A stretch of DNA of 64,000 bases from Halomonas sp. ALS9 (GCF_001651035.1 NZ_LXRG01000011.1:62001-126000); one strand, 5' to 3'. Shown: positions 1 to 11,083, counted from the stretch's first letter. Notes: generated from the sequence alone by a model not told the origin. A program made the numbers and translations.

Positions 1-94
1 TGGTGCCCTGATTACGGGCTTCGGATGCGACGTCAAGCTTCTCAATTCGCTGCTTGATGATGTCGCTGATCTCGGAAGGATTCAGTTGCTGCAT
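1..94 (-). CDS. atpA: ATP synthase F1 subunit alpha, 5' fragment
   Basis: Only the first 31 codons are in the window; the gene runs off the left edge. The N-terminus begins [17 protein letters not shown], the usual opening of the proteobacterial alpha subunit, a non-catalytic nucleotide-binding subunit of the F1 head. It follows atpH on the same strand after a 16-base gap that carries the ribosome-binding region, as in the standard atpIBEFHAGDC operon. The start ATG lies at 94-92. Confidence 0.93.
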   Translation of the reverse strand, partial: MQQLNPSEISDIIKQRIEKLDVASEARNQGT

Positions 95-110
95 GCCATG
101 TCCCTCAGAC

Positions 111-647
111 TCAAGCGGTTAGCGCTTCGGAAAGGCGGTTCAATCGACCACGTACTGACCCGTCAATGACGGTGTCACCAGCACGCAGGATGACACCGCC
201 GATAAGCGACTTGTCCACCTGAGTAGTAATGGAGATTTCGCGATTCAGACGTTTCTTGAGCGCGTTCGCTAGCTTGGTCTTCTGCTTACTATCTAATTTG
301 TAAGCAGAGGTGACGTTCACTTCAACACGCTGCTCGTGTTCGGCACGTAGGTGCTCAAACTGCACAGCGATTGATGAAAGTGACATCAAACGACCTTGGT
401 CTGCCAAAACATCTAAAAAACGCTGTAAAGCATCGTCTTTCTCGCCGGGTGTCATATCGGCCAACAGCGATACTTTTTGCGCGTTCTCAAGTTTTGGACT
501 GCCCAGCAAACGACGAACATCGCTGTCAGCGACCGCTAAGCTTAAAAAGCCCAGCGCCTGTGACCAGCTATCAAGCGCCTCATGATCACGCGCGTATTCA
601 AACGCTGCCTTAGCGTAAGGACGAGCGACGGTCAGTAATTCCGCCAT
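111..647 (-). CDS. atpH: ATP synthase subunit delta
   Basis: A 178-residue delta subunit, which joins the top of the F1 head to the peripheral stalk formed by subunit b. The N-terminus ([19 protein letters not shown]) is the typical OSCP/delta opening, and the C-terminal part contains the family motif around [19 protein letters not shown]. Length matches the usual 177-180 residues. It lies 11 bases after atpF and is followed by atpA. An AGGAGGT ribosome-binding sequence precedes the ATG at 647. Confidence 0.95.
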   Translation of the reverse strand: MAELLTVARPYAKAAFEYARDHEALDSWSQALGFLSLAVADSDVRRLLGSPKLENAQKVSLLADMTPGEKDDALQRFLDVLADQGRLMSLSSIAVQFEHLRAEHEQRVEVNVTSAYKLDSKQKTKLANALKKRLNREISITTQVDKSLIGGVILRAGDTVIDGSVRGRLNRLSEALTA

Positions 648-658
648 AATTCACCTCC

Positions 659-1129
659 TTACAGTTCAGCAGCAAGCTCATCAAGTAACTTGCGATGGGC
701 TTGTTCGTCGACCGAAGCTTCAAGAACACGCTCGGCACCCATAACAGCGAGATAAGAGACCTGGGCGCGAAGCTCGTCTTTTGCACGGTTCACTTCTTGC
801 TCGATCTCTGAACGTGCGCTGGCTACTAGGCGTTCGCCTTCGGCACGGGCTTGCTCGCGGGCTTCTTCAATCATCTGGGCAGAGCGCTTGTTGGCCTGCT
901 CAAGAATTTGCGAAGCTTGCTCCTTGCTTTCACGCAGCGTCTGTTCTGCCCGCTCTTGAGCAAGCTCAAGATCGCGGTTAGCACGGCTGGCTGCATCCAA
1001 GCCATCAGCAATTTTCTTTTGACGCTCATGAAGCGCGTTGCTGATCGGAGGCCACACATACTTTATGCAAAACCAGACAAAGATCGCGAAGGCGATCGTC
1101 TGCCCGATTAGCGTCATGTTGATATTCAC
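659..1129 (-). CDS. atpF: ATP synthase subunit b
   Basis: A 156-residue peripheral-stalk subunit. It starts [20 protein letters not shown], the single N-terminal membrane helix of gammaproteobacterial subunit b. A long charged helical region rich in Ala, Glu, Arg and Gln follows (about residues 30-140) and would form the dimeric coiled coil contacting delta. Length equals the family norm of 156. It sits between atpE and atpH, with a hairpin in the atpE-atpF gap. Confidence 0.96.
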   Translation of the reverse strand: MNINMTLIGQTIAFAIFVWFCIKYVWPPISNALHERQKKIADGLDAASRANRDLELAQERAEQTLRESKEQASQILEQANKRSAQMIEEAREQARAEGERLVASARSEIEQEVNRAKDELRAQVSYLAVMGAERVLEASVDEQAHRKLLDELAAEL

Positions 1130-1175
1130 AGGAATGTACCTCTGACAAGTTCGTGGCGACCGGAGTGAAACAAAA

Positions 1176-1194
1176 CCGAGCGCTTAGCGCTCGG
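1176..1194 (-). terminator. hairpin between atpE and atpF (attenuator or mRNA-stabilising stem)
   Basis: On the minus strand, just after the atpE stop, there is an 8-bp perfect GC-rich stem (CCGAGCGC/GCGCTCGG) with a 3-base loop, followed by TTTTGTTT. It lies inside the operon, so complete termination is unlikely. Partial termination or protection of the atpE message would suit the high c-subunit copy number per complex. Function is inferred from structure and position. Confidence 0.5.
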
Positions 1195-1205
1195 CTTAGC
1201 TGTCA

Positions 1206-1460
<255 letters not shown>

Positions 1461-1497
1461 TTAAGGGTTGAGGGTTAATGAAAACGTTATTGCTAGG

Positions 1498-2337
<840 letters not shown>

Positions 2338-2733
2338 TCAATTAGTTGTGCGATCTCTAGGCATAAGCCAAGGCGTGAGCCAATGCGTTAGAACAACCGC
2401 GACGTAAGCATAAAAAAATAAAGCGGGGTTTGAGGGGGGCGCTGCTACAAACACTGCAACGAACAGTGCCACCGTCAAACCAAACTTGCCTGCTTCGGCA
2501 CGAAATAAGTGCATAGCTCCTCGTGTTCGGCGCTTAGCGTGAAAAAACCCCATTCGCTGAATAAAAAAGGCGTGCGGCAATAAGGCTACCAACGCTCCTT
2601 TAAAAACCGATGACATGCCTTCAACGTCTGCGGCTAGGTAGGCTGCAAACATCCCTACCAGCGTAATTATCAGCTGTGCGGCCGTCAGTCGAATGATATA
2701 GGTTTTTCGCCGCTGGGTTTCGTATCGCTGCAT
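2338..2733 (-). CDS. atpI: ATP synthase assembly protein I
   Basis: A 131-residue protein with about four hydrophobic segments, in first position of the atp operon, where AtpI is normally found. AtpI proteins help assemble the c ring or are co-expressed with it, and sequence conservation in the family is low. The assignment rests on position, size and membrane topology. The N-terminus (MQRYETQRRKTYIIRL) is basic and then hydrophobic, as expected. The operon promoter should lie in the 232 bases before it. Confidence 0.85.
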   Translation of the reverse strand: MQRYETQRRKTYIIRLTAAQLIITLVGMFAAYLAADVEGMSSVFKGALVALLPHAFFIQRMGFFHAKRRTRGAMHLFRAEAGKFGLTVALFVAVFVAAPPSNPALFFYAYVAVVLTHWLTPWLMPRDRTTN

Positions 2734-2777
2734 ATCTCTTGGGAAAAATACCCAGCCTCACTGATGAAAACCCATTA

Positions 2778-2808
2778 CTCGAAAAGCTAATACTTCGACA
2801 AGCTAATA
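2778..2808. repeat. short tandem duplication upstream of atpI
   Basis: Two adjacent units of 15 and 16 bases (2778-2792 and 2793-2808) share AAGCTAATA and a TCGA core. They lie in the 232-base gap between atpI and parB, in the likely promoter region of the atp operon. This belongs to a set of similar 10-16 bp tandem duplications elsewhere in the window. Confidence 0.5.
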
Positions 2809-2965
2809 TCTCTACAAACCAGGCAACCTGCACAAATCTTGCGCGATTATAGGGAAGCGCTATCACACCTTCAACCGAACTCGCACCGATTTTGCCCGTT
2901 AAAGGGCCTAATTGCGACCAAAGAGGGAAAACATGACTGCTTCTTACGCGATATTGAATAGCCTG

Positions 2966-3892
2966 CTATTTAATATGGTTTAAGATACCGTCCAACTCTT
3001 CAAGGCTGGTATAACGTATCGTTAATTTACCTTTGCCTTTTTGACCATGGTCAATGGAGACAGGCGCACCGAGCAGTTCGCCGAGATGGGTTTCAAGCTT
3101 AGCGACATCGGGCTGCTTGCTCTGCCGGCTAGGCGTTTTGATTGGCGTTTGGCTGGTTTGGACTTTTTTTACCAGTGCTTCAGTGGCGCGAACGGTCATA
3201 TCATTATTGACGACTTCATGAGCGACTTGGCGCTGTTGACTGCTGTTCAGCGTCAGCAACGCCCGGGCGTGGCCCATATCCAGGTCACCCCGTTCAAGCA
3301 GGGTTTGTACTTCAGGATCTAGCGCCAGCAGGCGCAACAGATTAGCGACCTGGGTACGCGATTTACCTACCGCGTCAGCTATCTGCTGCTGGGTAAGCTC
3401 AAACTCTTCGCCCAGCCGTTTGAGCGCCATGGCTTCTTCGATGGCGTTGAGGTTTTCGCGCTGAATATTTTCGATTAGCGCCAGTGCCAAGGCGACTTCA
3501 TCGCTAACTTCACGGATCACTGCAGGGATAACGTCAAGCTCGGCAAGTTGGGCTGCCCGCCAGCGACGTTCACCGGCAATAATTTCGTAGCGGTCGACGC
3601 CGATGGGACGCACGACAATGGGCTGCATCACGCCCTGGGCACGAATGGAATCCGCCAGTTCTTCTAGCGCTTCGGGCTGAATATCCCGGCGCGGCTGATA
3701 CTTACCGCGAGTTAATTGCCCTAACGGCAGGCGTTCAAGGCGATCTTCCGTCACTTCGTCGGCAGCGGCACGCGCAGCGTCATTAAGCTCCAAAGGGGCG
3801 CCACTACCGGCAAGTTCTAAGCTGTCACGGCGACGGGCACCGGCACCAATCAGGGCATCCAGGCCACGTCCCAGCGCGGGTTTACGCGTCAT
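2966..3892 (-). CDS. parB: chromosome partitioning protein ParB
   Basis: A 308-residue chromosomal ParB/Spo0J, the CTPase that loads on parS and spreads to form the partition complex near the origin. The N-terminus (KPALGRGLDALIG) is the ParA-interaction segment. ERRWRA and PVIVR in the N-terminal domain belong to the CTP-binding ParB fold. A helix-turn-helix follows (LTQQQIADAVGKSRTQVANLLRLL, split here across LTQQQIADAVGKS and RTQVANLLRLL), then a C-terminal dimerisation domain. It lies 15 bases downstream of parA. Four perfect parS sites occur in the same window at 32.8-36.9 kb. Confidence 0.97.
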   Translation of the reverse strand: MTRKPALGRGLDALIGAGARRRDSLELAGSGAPLELNDAARAAADEVTEDRLERLPLGQLTRGKYQPRRDIQPEALEELADSIRAQGVMQPIVVRPIGVDRYEIIAGERRWRAAQLAELDVIPAVIREVSDEVALALALIENIQRENLNAIEEAMALKRLGEEFELTQQQIADAVGKSRTQVANLLRLLALDPEVQTLLERGDLDMGHARALLTLNSSQQRQVAHEVVNNDMTVRATEALVKKVQTSQTPIKTPSRQSKQPDVAKLETHLGELLGAPVSIDHGQKGKGKLTIRYTSLEELDGILNHIK

Positions 3893-3907
3893 TCGCTTTT
3901 CCTCATT

Positions 3908-4675
3908 TTATAGCGCCAGGCGACGAATTATCTCTTTGGCCAATACACGATAGGCCTGACTACCCCGGGAAAACCGAGCATATTGCGTAACGGGTAACCC
4001 GTGGCTCGGCGCTTCAGCAACTTTTACGTTGCGCGGAATGGTGGTTTTCAACAGCATATCGCCAAAATAGTCACGCAACTGCTTATCCACTTCCCGGGTT
4101 AGGCTGGTGCGCTTGTCGTACATGGTGCGCAGAATACCGGCAATCGCCAGATCAGGGTTCACATTTTGCTTAATTTGTTCAACCGTATCGAGCAGTGCCG
4201 ATAACCCCTCAAGCGCGTAAAATTCACACTGAAGAGGGATCAGCACGCTATCGGAAGCTGTTAGCGCATTGACGGTCAACATATTCAAAGAGGGTGGGCA
4301 GTCGATCAATACTACGTCGTAGTTGTCTGAAACCGTTGCAAGCGCGGTGGTTAGGCAGCTCTCGCTTTTATCGCGACCTAAAAGCTCGACTTCGGCGGCG
4401 GTGAGATCGCCGTTACCCGGCAGAACGTCATACTTGACTGCCAGTTTTTTAACAATTGTCTCAGCGGCTGTTGCTTCGCCCAATAGAACATCAAGCACGC
4501 TTTTATCTAGCTCATATTTGTCGATGCCACTGCCCATGCTGGCATGGCCTTGGGGGTCAAGATCCACCAGCAGTACGCGACGGTCAAGCGCAGCGAGACT
4601 GGCCGCCAGGTTAACGGCCGAGGTGGTCTTGCCCACGCCGCCTTTTTGGTTGGTCAGGGCAATGATCTGGCTCAC
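3908..4675 (-). CDS. parA: chromosome partitioning ATPase ParA (Soj)
   Basis: A 255-residue ParA-type Walker ATPase that binds DNA non-specifically and moves ParB-parS complexes. The deviant Walker A motif KGGVGKTT occupies residues 11-18, with the signature lysine at 11. The Walker A' motif is DLDPQGHAS and the Walker B motif is VVLIDCPPSL. The lack of an N-terminal helix-turn-helix identifies a chromosomal type Ib-like ParA. It sits between rsmG and parB, the usual origin-proximal order. Confidence 0.97.
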   Translation of the reverse strand: MSQIIALTNQKGGVGKTTSAVNLAASLAALDRRVLLVDLDPQGHASMGSGIDKYELDKSVLDVLLGEATAAETIVKKLAVKYDVLPGNGDLTAAEVELLGRDKSESCLTTALATVSDNYDVVLIDCPPSLNMLTVNALTASDSVLIPLQCEFYALEGLSALLDTVEQIKQNVNPDLAIAGILRTMYDKRTSLTREVDKQLRDYFGDMLLKTTIPRNVKVAEAPSHGLPVTQYARFSRGSQAYRVLAKEIIRRLAL

Positions 4676-4703
4676 GTACTCAACTCCTTCTGGGGGTCAG
4701 AAT

Positions 4704-4731
4704 CAACATTTAGCTTTCAACATTCAGCTTT
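4704..4731. repeat. 14-bp tandem duplication across the rsmG stop codon
   Basis: Two 14-base units (4704-4717 and 4718-4731) differ at one position: CAACATTTAGCTTT and CAACATTCAGCTTT. The second unit contains the stop codon of rsmG at 4724-4726. Confidence 0.7.
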
Positions 4732-5383
4732 CGATATTTAAGATCAGCAGCTGTCGCTGAGCCGCTTCAAAAGGGACTTCCAGCAGGTGACGCTCATGCA
4801 GACACACGGCGGATGGAAGATCGCGCAGTTCATCATCTGCCCCCGGGCCTTTCATGGCTAACCACTGGCCGTCGGCACTGGGTAGCTGGCGGGTCAAGGT
4901 GACAAAATCAACCAAGCTGGCAAACGCCCGGGAAATCACCTGATCGAAAGCGGGGGCCTCAAACTGTTCCACCCTCGCCTGTACTGGGGTGACGTTTTCA
5001 AGCCCTAGCTCCATGACCGCCTGGCGCTGAAAGCGCACCTTTTTGCCATTACTATCCAGCAGTGTCACATCAAGCTGGGGGGCTAGTATCGCTAATACGA
5101 TGCCAGGAAGCCCAGGCCCCGCGCCTACATCCAGTAGCCGCGGCCCCTGCACATAGGGCAACACAGCGGCGCTATCCAGCACGTGGCGTGACACCATGTC
5201 ATCCACATCGCGCACCGCTGTGAGGTTATAAGCCCGGTTCCACTTGTGCAACAGTGCCAATAAGCCTAGCAGCTGTTCGCGTTGATGTTCGTCAACGGCG
5301 ATGCCTAACTGGCTAAGCCCTTGATCTAGCCGTGGTGCAACGCTTGCAGGCAGCGTTTTCAACAGGGGGTTCAGCGAACTCAT
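4724..5383 (-). CDS. rsmG: 16S rRNA (guanine-527-N7)-methyltransferase
   Basis: A 219-residue RsmG (GidB) that methylates G527 of 16S rRNA using S-adenosylmethionine. The class I methyltransferase motif is [17 protein letters not shown], preceded by the family stretch [11 protein letters not shown] and the HVLDSAAV segment. Its ATG overlaps the mnmG stop codon as ATGA, indicating translational coupling. Gene order mnmG-rsmG-parA-parB is the classical one. The 3' end lies in a tandem duplication. Confidence 0.96.
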   Translation of the reverse strand: MSSLNPLLKTLPASVAPRLDQGLSQLGIAVDEHQREQLLGLLALLHKWNRAYNLTAVRDVDDMVSRHVLDSAAVLPYVQGPRLLDVGAGPGLPGIVLAILAPQLDVTLLDSNGKKVRFQRQAVMELGLENVTPVQARVEQFEAPAFDQVISRAFASLVDFVTLTRQLPSADGQWLAMKGPGADDELRDLPSAVCLHERHLLEVPFEAAQRQLLILNIES

Positions 5384-7284
5384 CCGTTAACGACCTCTGC
5401 CGCTGCTACCAAGCGGCGCTTTTTCAGGTGCACCAACAAAATAGAGATAGCCGCCGGAGTGACGCCGGAAATACGTGCCGCATGGGCAAGGGTTTCCGGC
5501 CGCGCTTCGGCCAGCTTTTGGCGAATCTCGTTAGACAAGCCTTCCACTTTTAAATAGTCCAACTCTGCAGGCAGCGGTGTGGCTTCGTGGCGTTTGAGCT
5601 TATCGATCTCATGTTGCTGGCGATCGATATAGCCTTGATATTTAGCTTGGATCTGCACTTGCTCGGCGACGGCAGGGTCGGTCACGAGAGTGCCTTCAAT
5701 ATCGGGCAGATTGGCTAAATCGCTGTAGGTCAGTTCAGGGCGTTTAAGCAGATCACTCAAGCAATATTCCCGCGACAGTGGAGCGCCGGTTTTTTCCGCT
5801 ACTTTTTCAGCAGCAGGGCTGCCGGGTTGAACCCAAAGAGTACTTAGCCGTGCGGTTTCCTGCTCAATGGCTTCGCGTTTTTGACTAAACGCAGCCCAGC
5901 GGGTGTCGTTAACCAGACCCAGCTTACGGCCGGTTTCAGTCAAACGCAGATCAGCATTGTCTTCCCGTAGTAGCAAGCGGTACTCCGCACGGGAAGTAAA
6001 CATGCGGTAAGGCTCTTTGGTACCCATGGTAATCAGGTCGTCGACCAGTACACCGAGATAGGCTTCATCGCGACGGGGATACCAGGCGTCCATCTCTTGC
6101 GCACGGCGAGCGGCATTTAAGCCTGCCAGCAATCCTTGGGCACCGGCCTCTTCGTAGCCGGTGGTGCCGTTGATTTGACCCGCAAAGAACAGGTTGTGGA
6201 TAAATTTAGTTTCCAGCGAGTGTTTTAAGTCTCGTGGATCAAAAAAGTCGTACTCAATGGCATAGCCAGGCCGGGTGATATGGGCGTTTTCCAAGCCTTT
6301 GATGGAGCGCACCACCTGAATTTGCACGTCAAACGGTAGCGAGGTCGAAATACCGTTGGGATACAGTTCGTGGGTATCTAAACCTTCGGGTTCGATAAAC
6401 ACCTGATGGCTGGATTTATCGGCAAAGCGATGAACCTTATCTTCGATTGACGGGCAATAGCGCGGCCCAATCCCTTCGATCACGCCAGAGTACATCGGCG
6501 AGCGGTCGAGGTTCGCCAGAATCAGGTCGTGAGTCTGCTGATTAGTGTGAGCAATGTGGCAGCTTACCTGCTGCGGGTGCATTTCCCGTGATCCCAAGTA
6601 GGACATCACTGGCGTCGGGCTATCGCCGGCTTGCTCTTCCAGCTGAGAAAAATCCACCGTTTTAGCATCAATCCGCGGTGGTGTGCCGGTTTTCAGACGA
6701 TCAACGCGAAACGGCAGTGCGCGTAGTCGTTCGGCCAGCGCATTGGAAGGCGGATCACCGGCGCGACCACCTTTGCTTTGATCCAGACCAATATGAATCA
6801 CGCCACCCAAAAACGTGCCAGTACACAGCACGACGCTTTCGGCATGAAAACGAATGCCGGTTTCCGTGACGACTCCGCGTACGGTGTCGTTATCCACAAT
6901 CAGATCGCCAGCGGCCTGTTGAAAAATCGTCAAGTTGGGCTGGTTTTCCAGCATTCCGCGGATAGCGGATTTATAGCGGATACGGTCAGCCTGGGCACGG
7001 GTGGCCCGAACCGCAGGCCCTTTGCTGGCATTGAGCACACGAAACTGGATGCCACCTAAATCCGTGGCAAGCCCCATGGCGCCGCCCAACGCATCAATTT
7101 CCTTGACCAAATGGCTTTTGCCAATGCCACCAATCGCGGGATTACACGACATTTGGCCCAGGGTTTCGATGTTGTGGGTGAGCAGCAGGGTCTGACAGCC
7201 CATGCGAGCAGAGGCCAATGCGGCTTCAGTTCCCGCATGGCCACCGCCGATGACAATCACGTCAAAGCGGTCGGGGTAATTCAA
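5380..7284 (-). CDS. mnmG: tRNA uridine-5-carboxymethylaminomethyl modification enzyme MnmG
   Basis: A 634-residue FAD protein that with MnmE builds the cmnm5 group on wobble uridine 34 of certain tRNAs. The N-terminal dinucleotide-binding motif is [14 protein letters not shown], followed by the family signature [17 protein letters not shown]. The second signature [14 protein letters not shown] lies near residue 375. Length is normal for the family. Its usual partner gene mnmE is 18 kb away, separated by a block of unrelated genes. Confidence 0.98.
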   Translation of the reverse strand: MNYPDRFDVIVIGGGHAGTEAALASARMGCQTLLLTHNIETLGQMSCNPAIGGIGKSHLVKEIDALGGAMGLATDLGGIQFRVLNASKGPAVRATRAQADRIRYKSAIRGMLENQPNLTIFQQAAGDLIVDNDTVRGVVTETGIRFHAESVVLCTGTFLGGVIHIGLDQSKGGRAGDPPSNALAERLRALPFRVDRLKTGTPPRIDAKTVDFSQLEEQAGDSPTPVMSYLGSREMHPQQVSCHIAHTNQQTHDLILANLDRSPMYSGVIEGIGPRYCPSIEDKVHRFADKSSHQVFIEPEGLDTHELYPNGISTSLPFDVQIQVVRSIKGLENAHITRPGYAIEYDFFDPRDLKHSLETKFIHNLFFAGQINGTTGYEEAGAQGLLAGLNAARRAQEMDAWYPRRDEAYLGVLVDDLITMGTKEPYRMFTSRAEYRLLLREDNADLRLTETGRKLGLVNDTRWAAFSQKREAIEQETARLSTLWVQPGSPAAEKVAEKTGAPLSREYCLSDLLKRPELTYSDLANLPDIEGTLVTDPAVAEQVQIQAKYQGYIDRQQHEIDKLKRHEATPLPAELDYLKVEGLSNEIRQKLAEARPETLAHAARISGVTPAAISILLVHLKKRRLVAAAEVVNG

Positions 7285-7785
7285 GAGACACCTCGTCTTG
7301 TGCTCATCGGCACGGATGATGTGACCAGCGCAGTCGGTTTAAGACGCGGTCACCTTAGATCAATGAGGCGGCAAGTATAAACCCCCTGTGGGTAACCGTC
7401 AGGTTTTTCCACACCCACAATTTCTAAACAGCCTCTATTAATAACAACATAAATATAAAATAAGAGAAGTTCTGTAAATGTTGTAACTACTAGTGTGGAC
7501 AATTTCTGTGTATAAGCGACTTATATTCAATAATTTCAGTTGTTTATACTGTTGACTTCTACATGTTTGAAAGCGGGAGTGCCTGGGCAGAAAGGGTGTT
7601 AAGCCTGTGGATGAAATTGCGCTTTATCCACAGACACAACCAGACACGGCTTATCCACCGTCCAGTACCTGGGTTGTTACCGCACCTGTGAACAACCTCT
7701 GTTGGGTGTGGAGCTACTGCTAAGAGACTCCCATGATAGGCCTTACGAGCATAAAACCGATCAATGTAAAAAAAGGTTATCCACA
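7285..7785. promoter_or_regulatory. oriC: candidate replication origin (DnaA-box cluster) next to mnmG
   Basis: This is most of the 594-base gap upstream of mnmG. Perfect TTATNCACA boxes occur at 7507-7515 (minus), 7624-7632 (plus) and 7777-7785 (plus). One-mismatch boxes lie at 7387, 7405, 7494, 7606, 7651 and 7687. The interval 7430-7560 is very AT-rich and could serve as an unwinding element. In enterobacteria and vibrios oriC lies beside mnmG, which supports the call. A second box cluster upstream of dnaA competes with it, so the active origin cannot be fixed from sequence alone. Confidence 0.6.
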
Positions 7786-7788
7786 GGC

Positions 7789-7817
7789 AAAAAAATGGCC
7801 TGTCGTGTCGACAGGCC
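7789..7817 (-). terminator. Rho-independent terminator of the amino acid ABC operon
   Basis: On the minus strand a 9-bp perfect stem (GGCCTGTCG/CGACAGGCC, 7797-7817) with a 3-base loop is followed by A and then a run of T. It lies about 60 bases after the end of the ABC transporter operon and borders the last DnaA box, so it would keep operon transcription out of the putative origin. Confidence 0.8.
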
Positions 7818-7878
7818 GGTAAAAAGCGCAATTCAGCGCGGATAAGCGGTCAATTTAAAGCCTTAAAGGGTGTTCAAT

Positions 7879-8649
7879 TTAATGTTTAAGCACGCGCGCA
7901 AGGAAGGATTGGGTGCGTTCGTGTTGCGGAGAATCGAACAGTTTCTCAGGGTGGCCCTCTTCAGTAATCTCGCCTTTATGGATAAAAATAACCCGGTCGG
8001 CGACCTCGCGGGCAAAGCCCATTTCATGGGTGACAATCACCATGGTCATGCCCTCTTTGGCCAGCTCGCGCATAGCATCCAGCACTTCACCGATCATTTC
8101 CGGGTCAAGCGCCGATGTGGGCTCGTCAAACAGCATCAGGCGCGGTTCCATCGCCAAAGCGCGGGCTAGCGCCACACGTTGCTGCTGGCCGCCTGAGAGC
8201 TGGCTGGGGTACTTATCGGCCTGGTCGGCGATACCCACTCGATCAAGCAAGCGTTTGGCATTGCTGACCGCATCGTCACGGCTTAAACCACGTACTTTCA
8301 TTGGCGCCAGGGTGACGTTATCGATGACGCTGAGGTGGGGAAAGAGATTGAACTGCTGAAAAACCATGCCGACTTCGGTGCGAATGGTTTGCAGCGCTTT
8401 GGTGCTCTTGCCATGAGGCAGTAGCTCGTTGCTATCGACCACTAGACTGCCGGACTGGAACTCTTCCAAGCCGTTAATACAGCGAATTAGCGTCGATTTG
8501 CCTGAGCCACTGGCACCGATAATCACGACTACCTCACCAGGCACAATGGTAAGATCAATATCGTTGAGTACGTGCAGGCTGCCAAAGTGTTTATTGAGCT
8601 TCTGCATACGCACAATGGGGTGCGTTGTGCTGTTCATCGTATTGCTCAT
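7879..8649 (-). CDS. polar amino acid ABC transporter, ATP-binding protein
   Basis: A 256-residue ATPase of the GlnQ/HisP family that powers import of a polar amino acid. Walker A is GASGSGKST, the signature motif is LSGGQQQR and Walker B is [14 protein letters not shown], followed by the H-loop in IVTHEMGFA. It is the last gene of a three-gene operon, 11 bases after the permease gene, and is followed by a strong terminator. The substrate cannot be decided from this subunit. Confidence 0.94.
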   Translation of the reverse strand: MSNTMNSTTHPIVRMQKLNKHFGSLHVLNDIDLTIVPGEVVVIIGASGSGKSTLIRCINGLEEFQSGSLVVDSNELLPHGKSTKALQTIRTEVGMVFQQFNLFPHLSVIDNVTLAPMKVRGLSRDDAVSNAKRLLDRVGIADQADKYPSQLSGGQQQRVALARALAMEPRLMLFDEPTSALDPEMIGEVLDAMRELAKEGMTMVIVTHEMGFAREVADRVIFIHKGEITEEGHPEKLFDSPQHERTQSFLARVLKH

Positions 8650-8660
8650 TGCGCGTGTCC

Positions 8661-9332
8661 TTATTGTCCGGCCAGACCTCTGCGCTCAAGTTGGCGCAGG
8701 ATGATGGAGAGCGTCCAGGTGATCGCCAGATACATCAGGGCGACCATGAAGTAGACCTCAAGGGCCGTAAAGGTGGTGGCGATATAGATTTGCCCCTGGC
8801 GTACCAGCTCACCGACGCCAATCACTGAGAACAGTGAGGTGTCTTTGATGCTGATAATGCCCTGGTTACCGAGAGGTGGAATCATGCGCCGAAACGCCTG
8901 GGGCCAGATAACGTAGCGAAACGCCTGGGAGCGGGAGAGCCCCAGGGAGAGCGAAGCTTCGCCTTGGCCGCGTTCAATTGACTGTACGCCGCCGCGGACG
9001 ATTTCTGAGATGTAGGCACCGGAGTTGACCGCAATGGCGGCAATACCGGCGACCAGAGCGTTAATAGGGCTACCTAGCAGCTGTGGCAAACCGTAAAAGA
9101 TAAACAGCACTTGCACCAGGATAGGCGTGCCACGGAATACCTCGACGTAAACGATGGCCGGCCAGCGTAGCCAGCGCAGGCGGCTAATGCGTAACAGGCC
9201 AAAGAATATGCCAATAAAGAAACCAATGGCCAAACCGCCAAATGAGATAAGTAACGTCCAGGGAATACCCGGCAAGAGGTAAGGGATAGACCCAAACGCT
9301 GCCGACCAATCAAACTGAAAATTGACGTCCAC
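8661..9332 (-). CDS. polar amino acid ABC transporter, permease
   Basis: A 223-residue inner-membrane permease of the HisMQ/GlnP type with about five transmembrane segments. The family motif linking permease and ATPase is visible as [17 protein letters not shown]. Only one permease is encoded, so the transporter probably uses a homodimer, as with GlnP. It is separated from the upstream binding-protein gene by 117 bases containing a strong hairpin. Confidence 0.93.
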   Translation of the reverse strand: MDVNFQFDWSAAFGSIPYLLPGIPWTLLISFGGLAIGFFIGIFFGLLRISRLRWLRWPAIVYVEVFRGTPILVQVLFIFYGLPQLLGSPINALVAGIAAIAVNSGAYISEIVRGGVQSIERGQGEASLSLGLSRSQAFRYVIWPQAFRRMIPPLGNQGIISIKDTSLFSVIGVGELVRQGQIYIATTFTALEVYFMVALMYLAITWTLSIILRQLERRGLAGQ

Positions 9333-9385
9333 GCGTAGACTCCTGAAACAGAAAACAGCTGACTAAAAGCAGATAAGAAACGCAG

Positions 9386-9416
9386 CAGGGCCGGGGGTTG
9401 TGGCCACCCGGCCCTG
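9386..9416 (-). repeat. intra-operon hairpin between binding-protein and permease genes
   Basis: A 10-bp perfect inverted repeat (CAGGGCCGGG and CCCGGCCCTG, 11-base loop) follows the binding-protein gene. It has no T run, so termination is unlikely. Stems in this position commonly protect the upstream mRNA segment and raise the binding protein over the membrane components. That role is inferred here. Confidence 0.6.
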
Positions 9417-9449
9417 TAACGGCGTTACGCTATTATTGAGTGTTTACAC

Positions 9450-10226
9450 TCATTCTTCGCTGGGCGCTTCACCAAACCACTTGGTGTAGATCTCATCGTA
9501 AGTGCCATCTTCACGCATAGCAGCCAGTGCTTCGTTGGTGGGTTCTACCCACTCACTGCCCTTGTGGAACACGATGCCGTACTGTTGGCCTTCATATAGA
9601 GGGCCGACGACCTTGGTACGGCCTTCGCCACGGGTCTGCGAGAAGTAGGAGACGTTAGGAGCGTCGTAGAGCACTGCGTCGACGTTGCGGCCTAGCAGCG
9701 CCATGTACATGTCAGCAGTACCTGGGAAGGGAGTAATGTCCGCATCTTCGCCGAGTTCTTGCTGCAGGTAGTCGTAGCTTGTGGAACCAATTTTGGTCCC
9801 GACGGCGAGGTCTTGAAGGTCTTCGAGTGTTTCGACGCTGTCATTATCGGCGCGCACAATAATGCGCAGACCTGAATCGTAGTAGGGGTCGGAGAAATCG
9901 ACGACTTGTGCACGTTCTTCGGTAATGGTCGTACCGGCTATAGCGATCTCTTGGCTACCGGTTTGCACGGCAGGAATGATGCCGGAGAACTCCATGGTCG
10001 TAAGGTTGACTTCAAAGCCTGCGCGTTCGGCAACTTCGTTGATGATATCCATATCGAAGCCGACCATTTCGCCGGTTTCTTGATCCATCATTTCAAACGG
10101 CACAAAGCTTGGGTCAGTGGCCACGTTCACCGATGGCGTTTGGGCCATGGCGGCAGTGGCGCTGCCCAATCCCAGTGCGAGAGCCAGTGTGGTTTTGGTA
10201 AGGCTGAGAGGTAGTGCTACTTTCAT
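9450..10226 (-). CDS. polar amino acid ABC transporter, periplasmic binding protein
   Basis: A 258-residue solute-binding protein (SBP family 3, GlnH/HisJ-like). A signal peptide of about 28 residues ends at AMAQ. The mature part has the family pattern [18 protein letters not shown], then IIPAVQTG and [11 protein letters not shown], which line the amino acid site. The protein is acidic, as is common for periplasmic proteins of halophiles. It is the first gene of the operon; its promoter should lie in 10227-10386. Ligand not determined; glutamine, glutamate or a basic amino acid are possible. Confidence 0.93.
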   Translation of the reverse strand: MKVALPLSLTKTTLALALGLGSATAAMAQTPSVNVATDPSFVPFEMMDQETGEMVGFDMDIINEVAERAGFEVNLTTMEFSGIIPAVQTGSQEIAIAGTTITEERAQVVDFSDPYYDSGLRIIVRADNDSVETLEDLQDLAVGTKIGSTSYDYLQQELGEDADITPFPGTADMYMALLGRNVDAVLYDAPNVSYFSQTRGEGRTKVVGPLYEGQQYGIVFHKGSEWVEPTNEALAAMREDGTYDEIYTKWFGEAPSEE

Positions 10227-10386
10227 AAGTTTCCCCGTGCTTTGTTTGGCTGTTGGCGGGTTACCAAGCGGGTTTCACCGTTTGATACTCTTTATAAACC
10301 GCTATTTAAGCCGTTGTTGACCTATTAACCTTGGCGAGAAACCGCCAGGGCGTCAAGTCACGGGGAGCGCTGTGAGCCAACGCTGT

Positions 10387-10740
10387 TTAGACCATAAAGG
10401 AGGCGCCGCAGCCGCAGGTGGTAGTGGCGTTGGGGTTTTGCACGCGAAAACGCGCGCCCGCCAGACCCTCTTCGTAGTCGACGGTGGAGCCTACCAAATA
10501 TTGGTAAGAGAGCGGGTCAACCACTAAGGCAGCGTTGCCAAACTCAATCACAGTGTCATCGTCGGCGACGTTTTCGGCAAAGTCGAAACCGTACTGAAAA
10601 CCCGAACAGCCGCCACCGGTCACGTAGACCCGTAGTTTAAGGGATGGATTATTTTCTTCTGCAATCAGCGCATTAATACGTTTACGTGCGCTATCAGAGA
10701 GCAGTAATGGGGTAGGAACAAAGGCTTCTGCACCGCTCAT
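10387..10740 (-). CDS. erpA: iron-sulfur cluster insertion protein ErpA
   Basis: A 117-residue A-type Fe-S carrier that delivers clusters to apo-proteins, including isoprenoid-synthesis enzymes. The three conserved cysteines are seen in [11 protein letters not shown] and the C-terminal TTCGCGASF. The short N-terminal extension (about 10 residues) and length fit ErpA better than IscA. In pseudomonads erpA lies beside argC and anmK; here argC is present but anmK is not in the window. Confidence 0.93.
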   Translation of the reverse strand: MSGAEAFVPTPLLLSDSARKRINALIAEENNPSLKLRVYVTGGGCSGFQYGFDFAENVADDDTVIEFGNAALVVDPLSYQYLVGSTVDYEEGLAGARFRVQNPNATTTCGCGASFMV

Positions 10741-11083
10741 GGGTACCTCCCGCGAGCTTTAAGAACGAATAAATCGGCATTGGGGGGTGATTATGGGTAA
10801 TTCCCAGCAAATTGGTCAACTATTGCTGGGAATTAGTTTGGTGAATCTTAGCTTGCAGCTCTTAGCTGGCGAGGGCAGGTTTCCGCGAGGGCGCTGTGAA
10901 CCCGTCCATGGGCGCTACTTTCGACATCTGACCGCCATGGATGGCGGAAATGCCGGAATTGTCGGGAACATTATTCCGGCCCTGGAAAAAGACCTTCGCT
11001 TCAACCTGCCCTCGCATCACGTTAACTGCCTTGGTCAAGAACCCCTTTGAGGTACACTCTGGATGCTGGTTTTGGTGAGGTGT
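10741..11083. other. non-coding gap with inverted repeats between erpA and argC
   Basis: No convincing gene in these 343 bases. A perfect 12-bp inverted repeat (AATTCCCAGCAA at 10799-10810, TTGCTGGGAATT at 10823-10834) lies about 60 bases upstream of erpA and could be an operator or a hairpin. Two further hairpins stand in tandem at 10932-10947 (CCGCCA/TGGCGG) and 10952-10980 (GCCGGAAT/ATTCCGGC), inside a GC-rich stretch that resembles a dispersed extragenic palindromic element. Confidence 0.5.

Noticed and set aside
7559..7831. 90-codon frame in the mnmG upstream gap
   Set aside because: It crosses DnaA boxes and the ABC-operon terminator and resembles no protein family.
10787..11050. Plus-strand frame of 87 codons in the erpA-argC gap
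   Set aside because: No recognisable domain, no ribosome-binding site, and the stretch is filled with inverted repeats.
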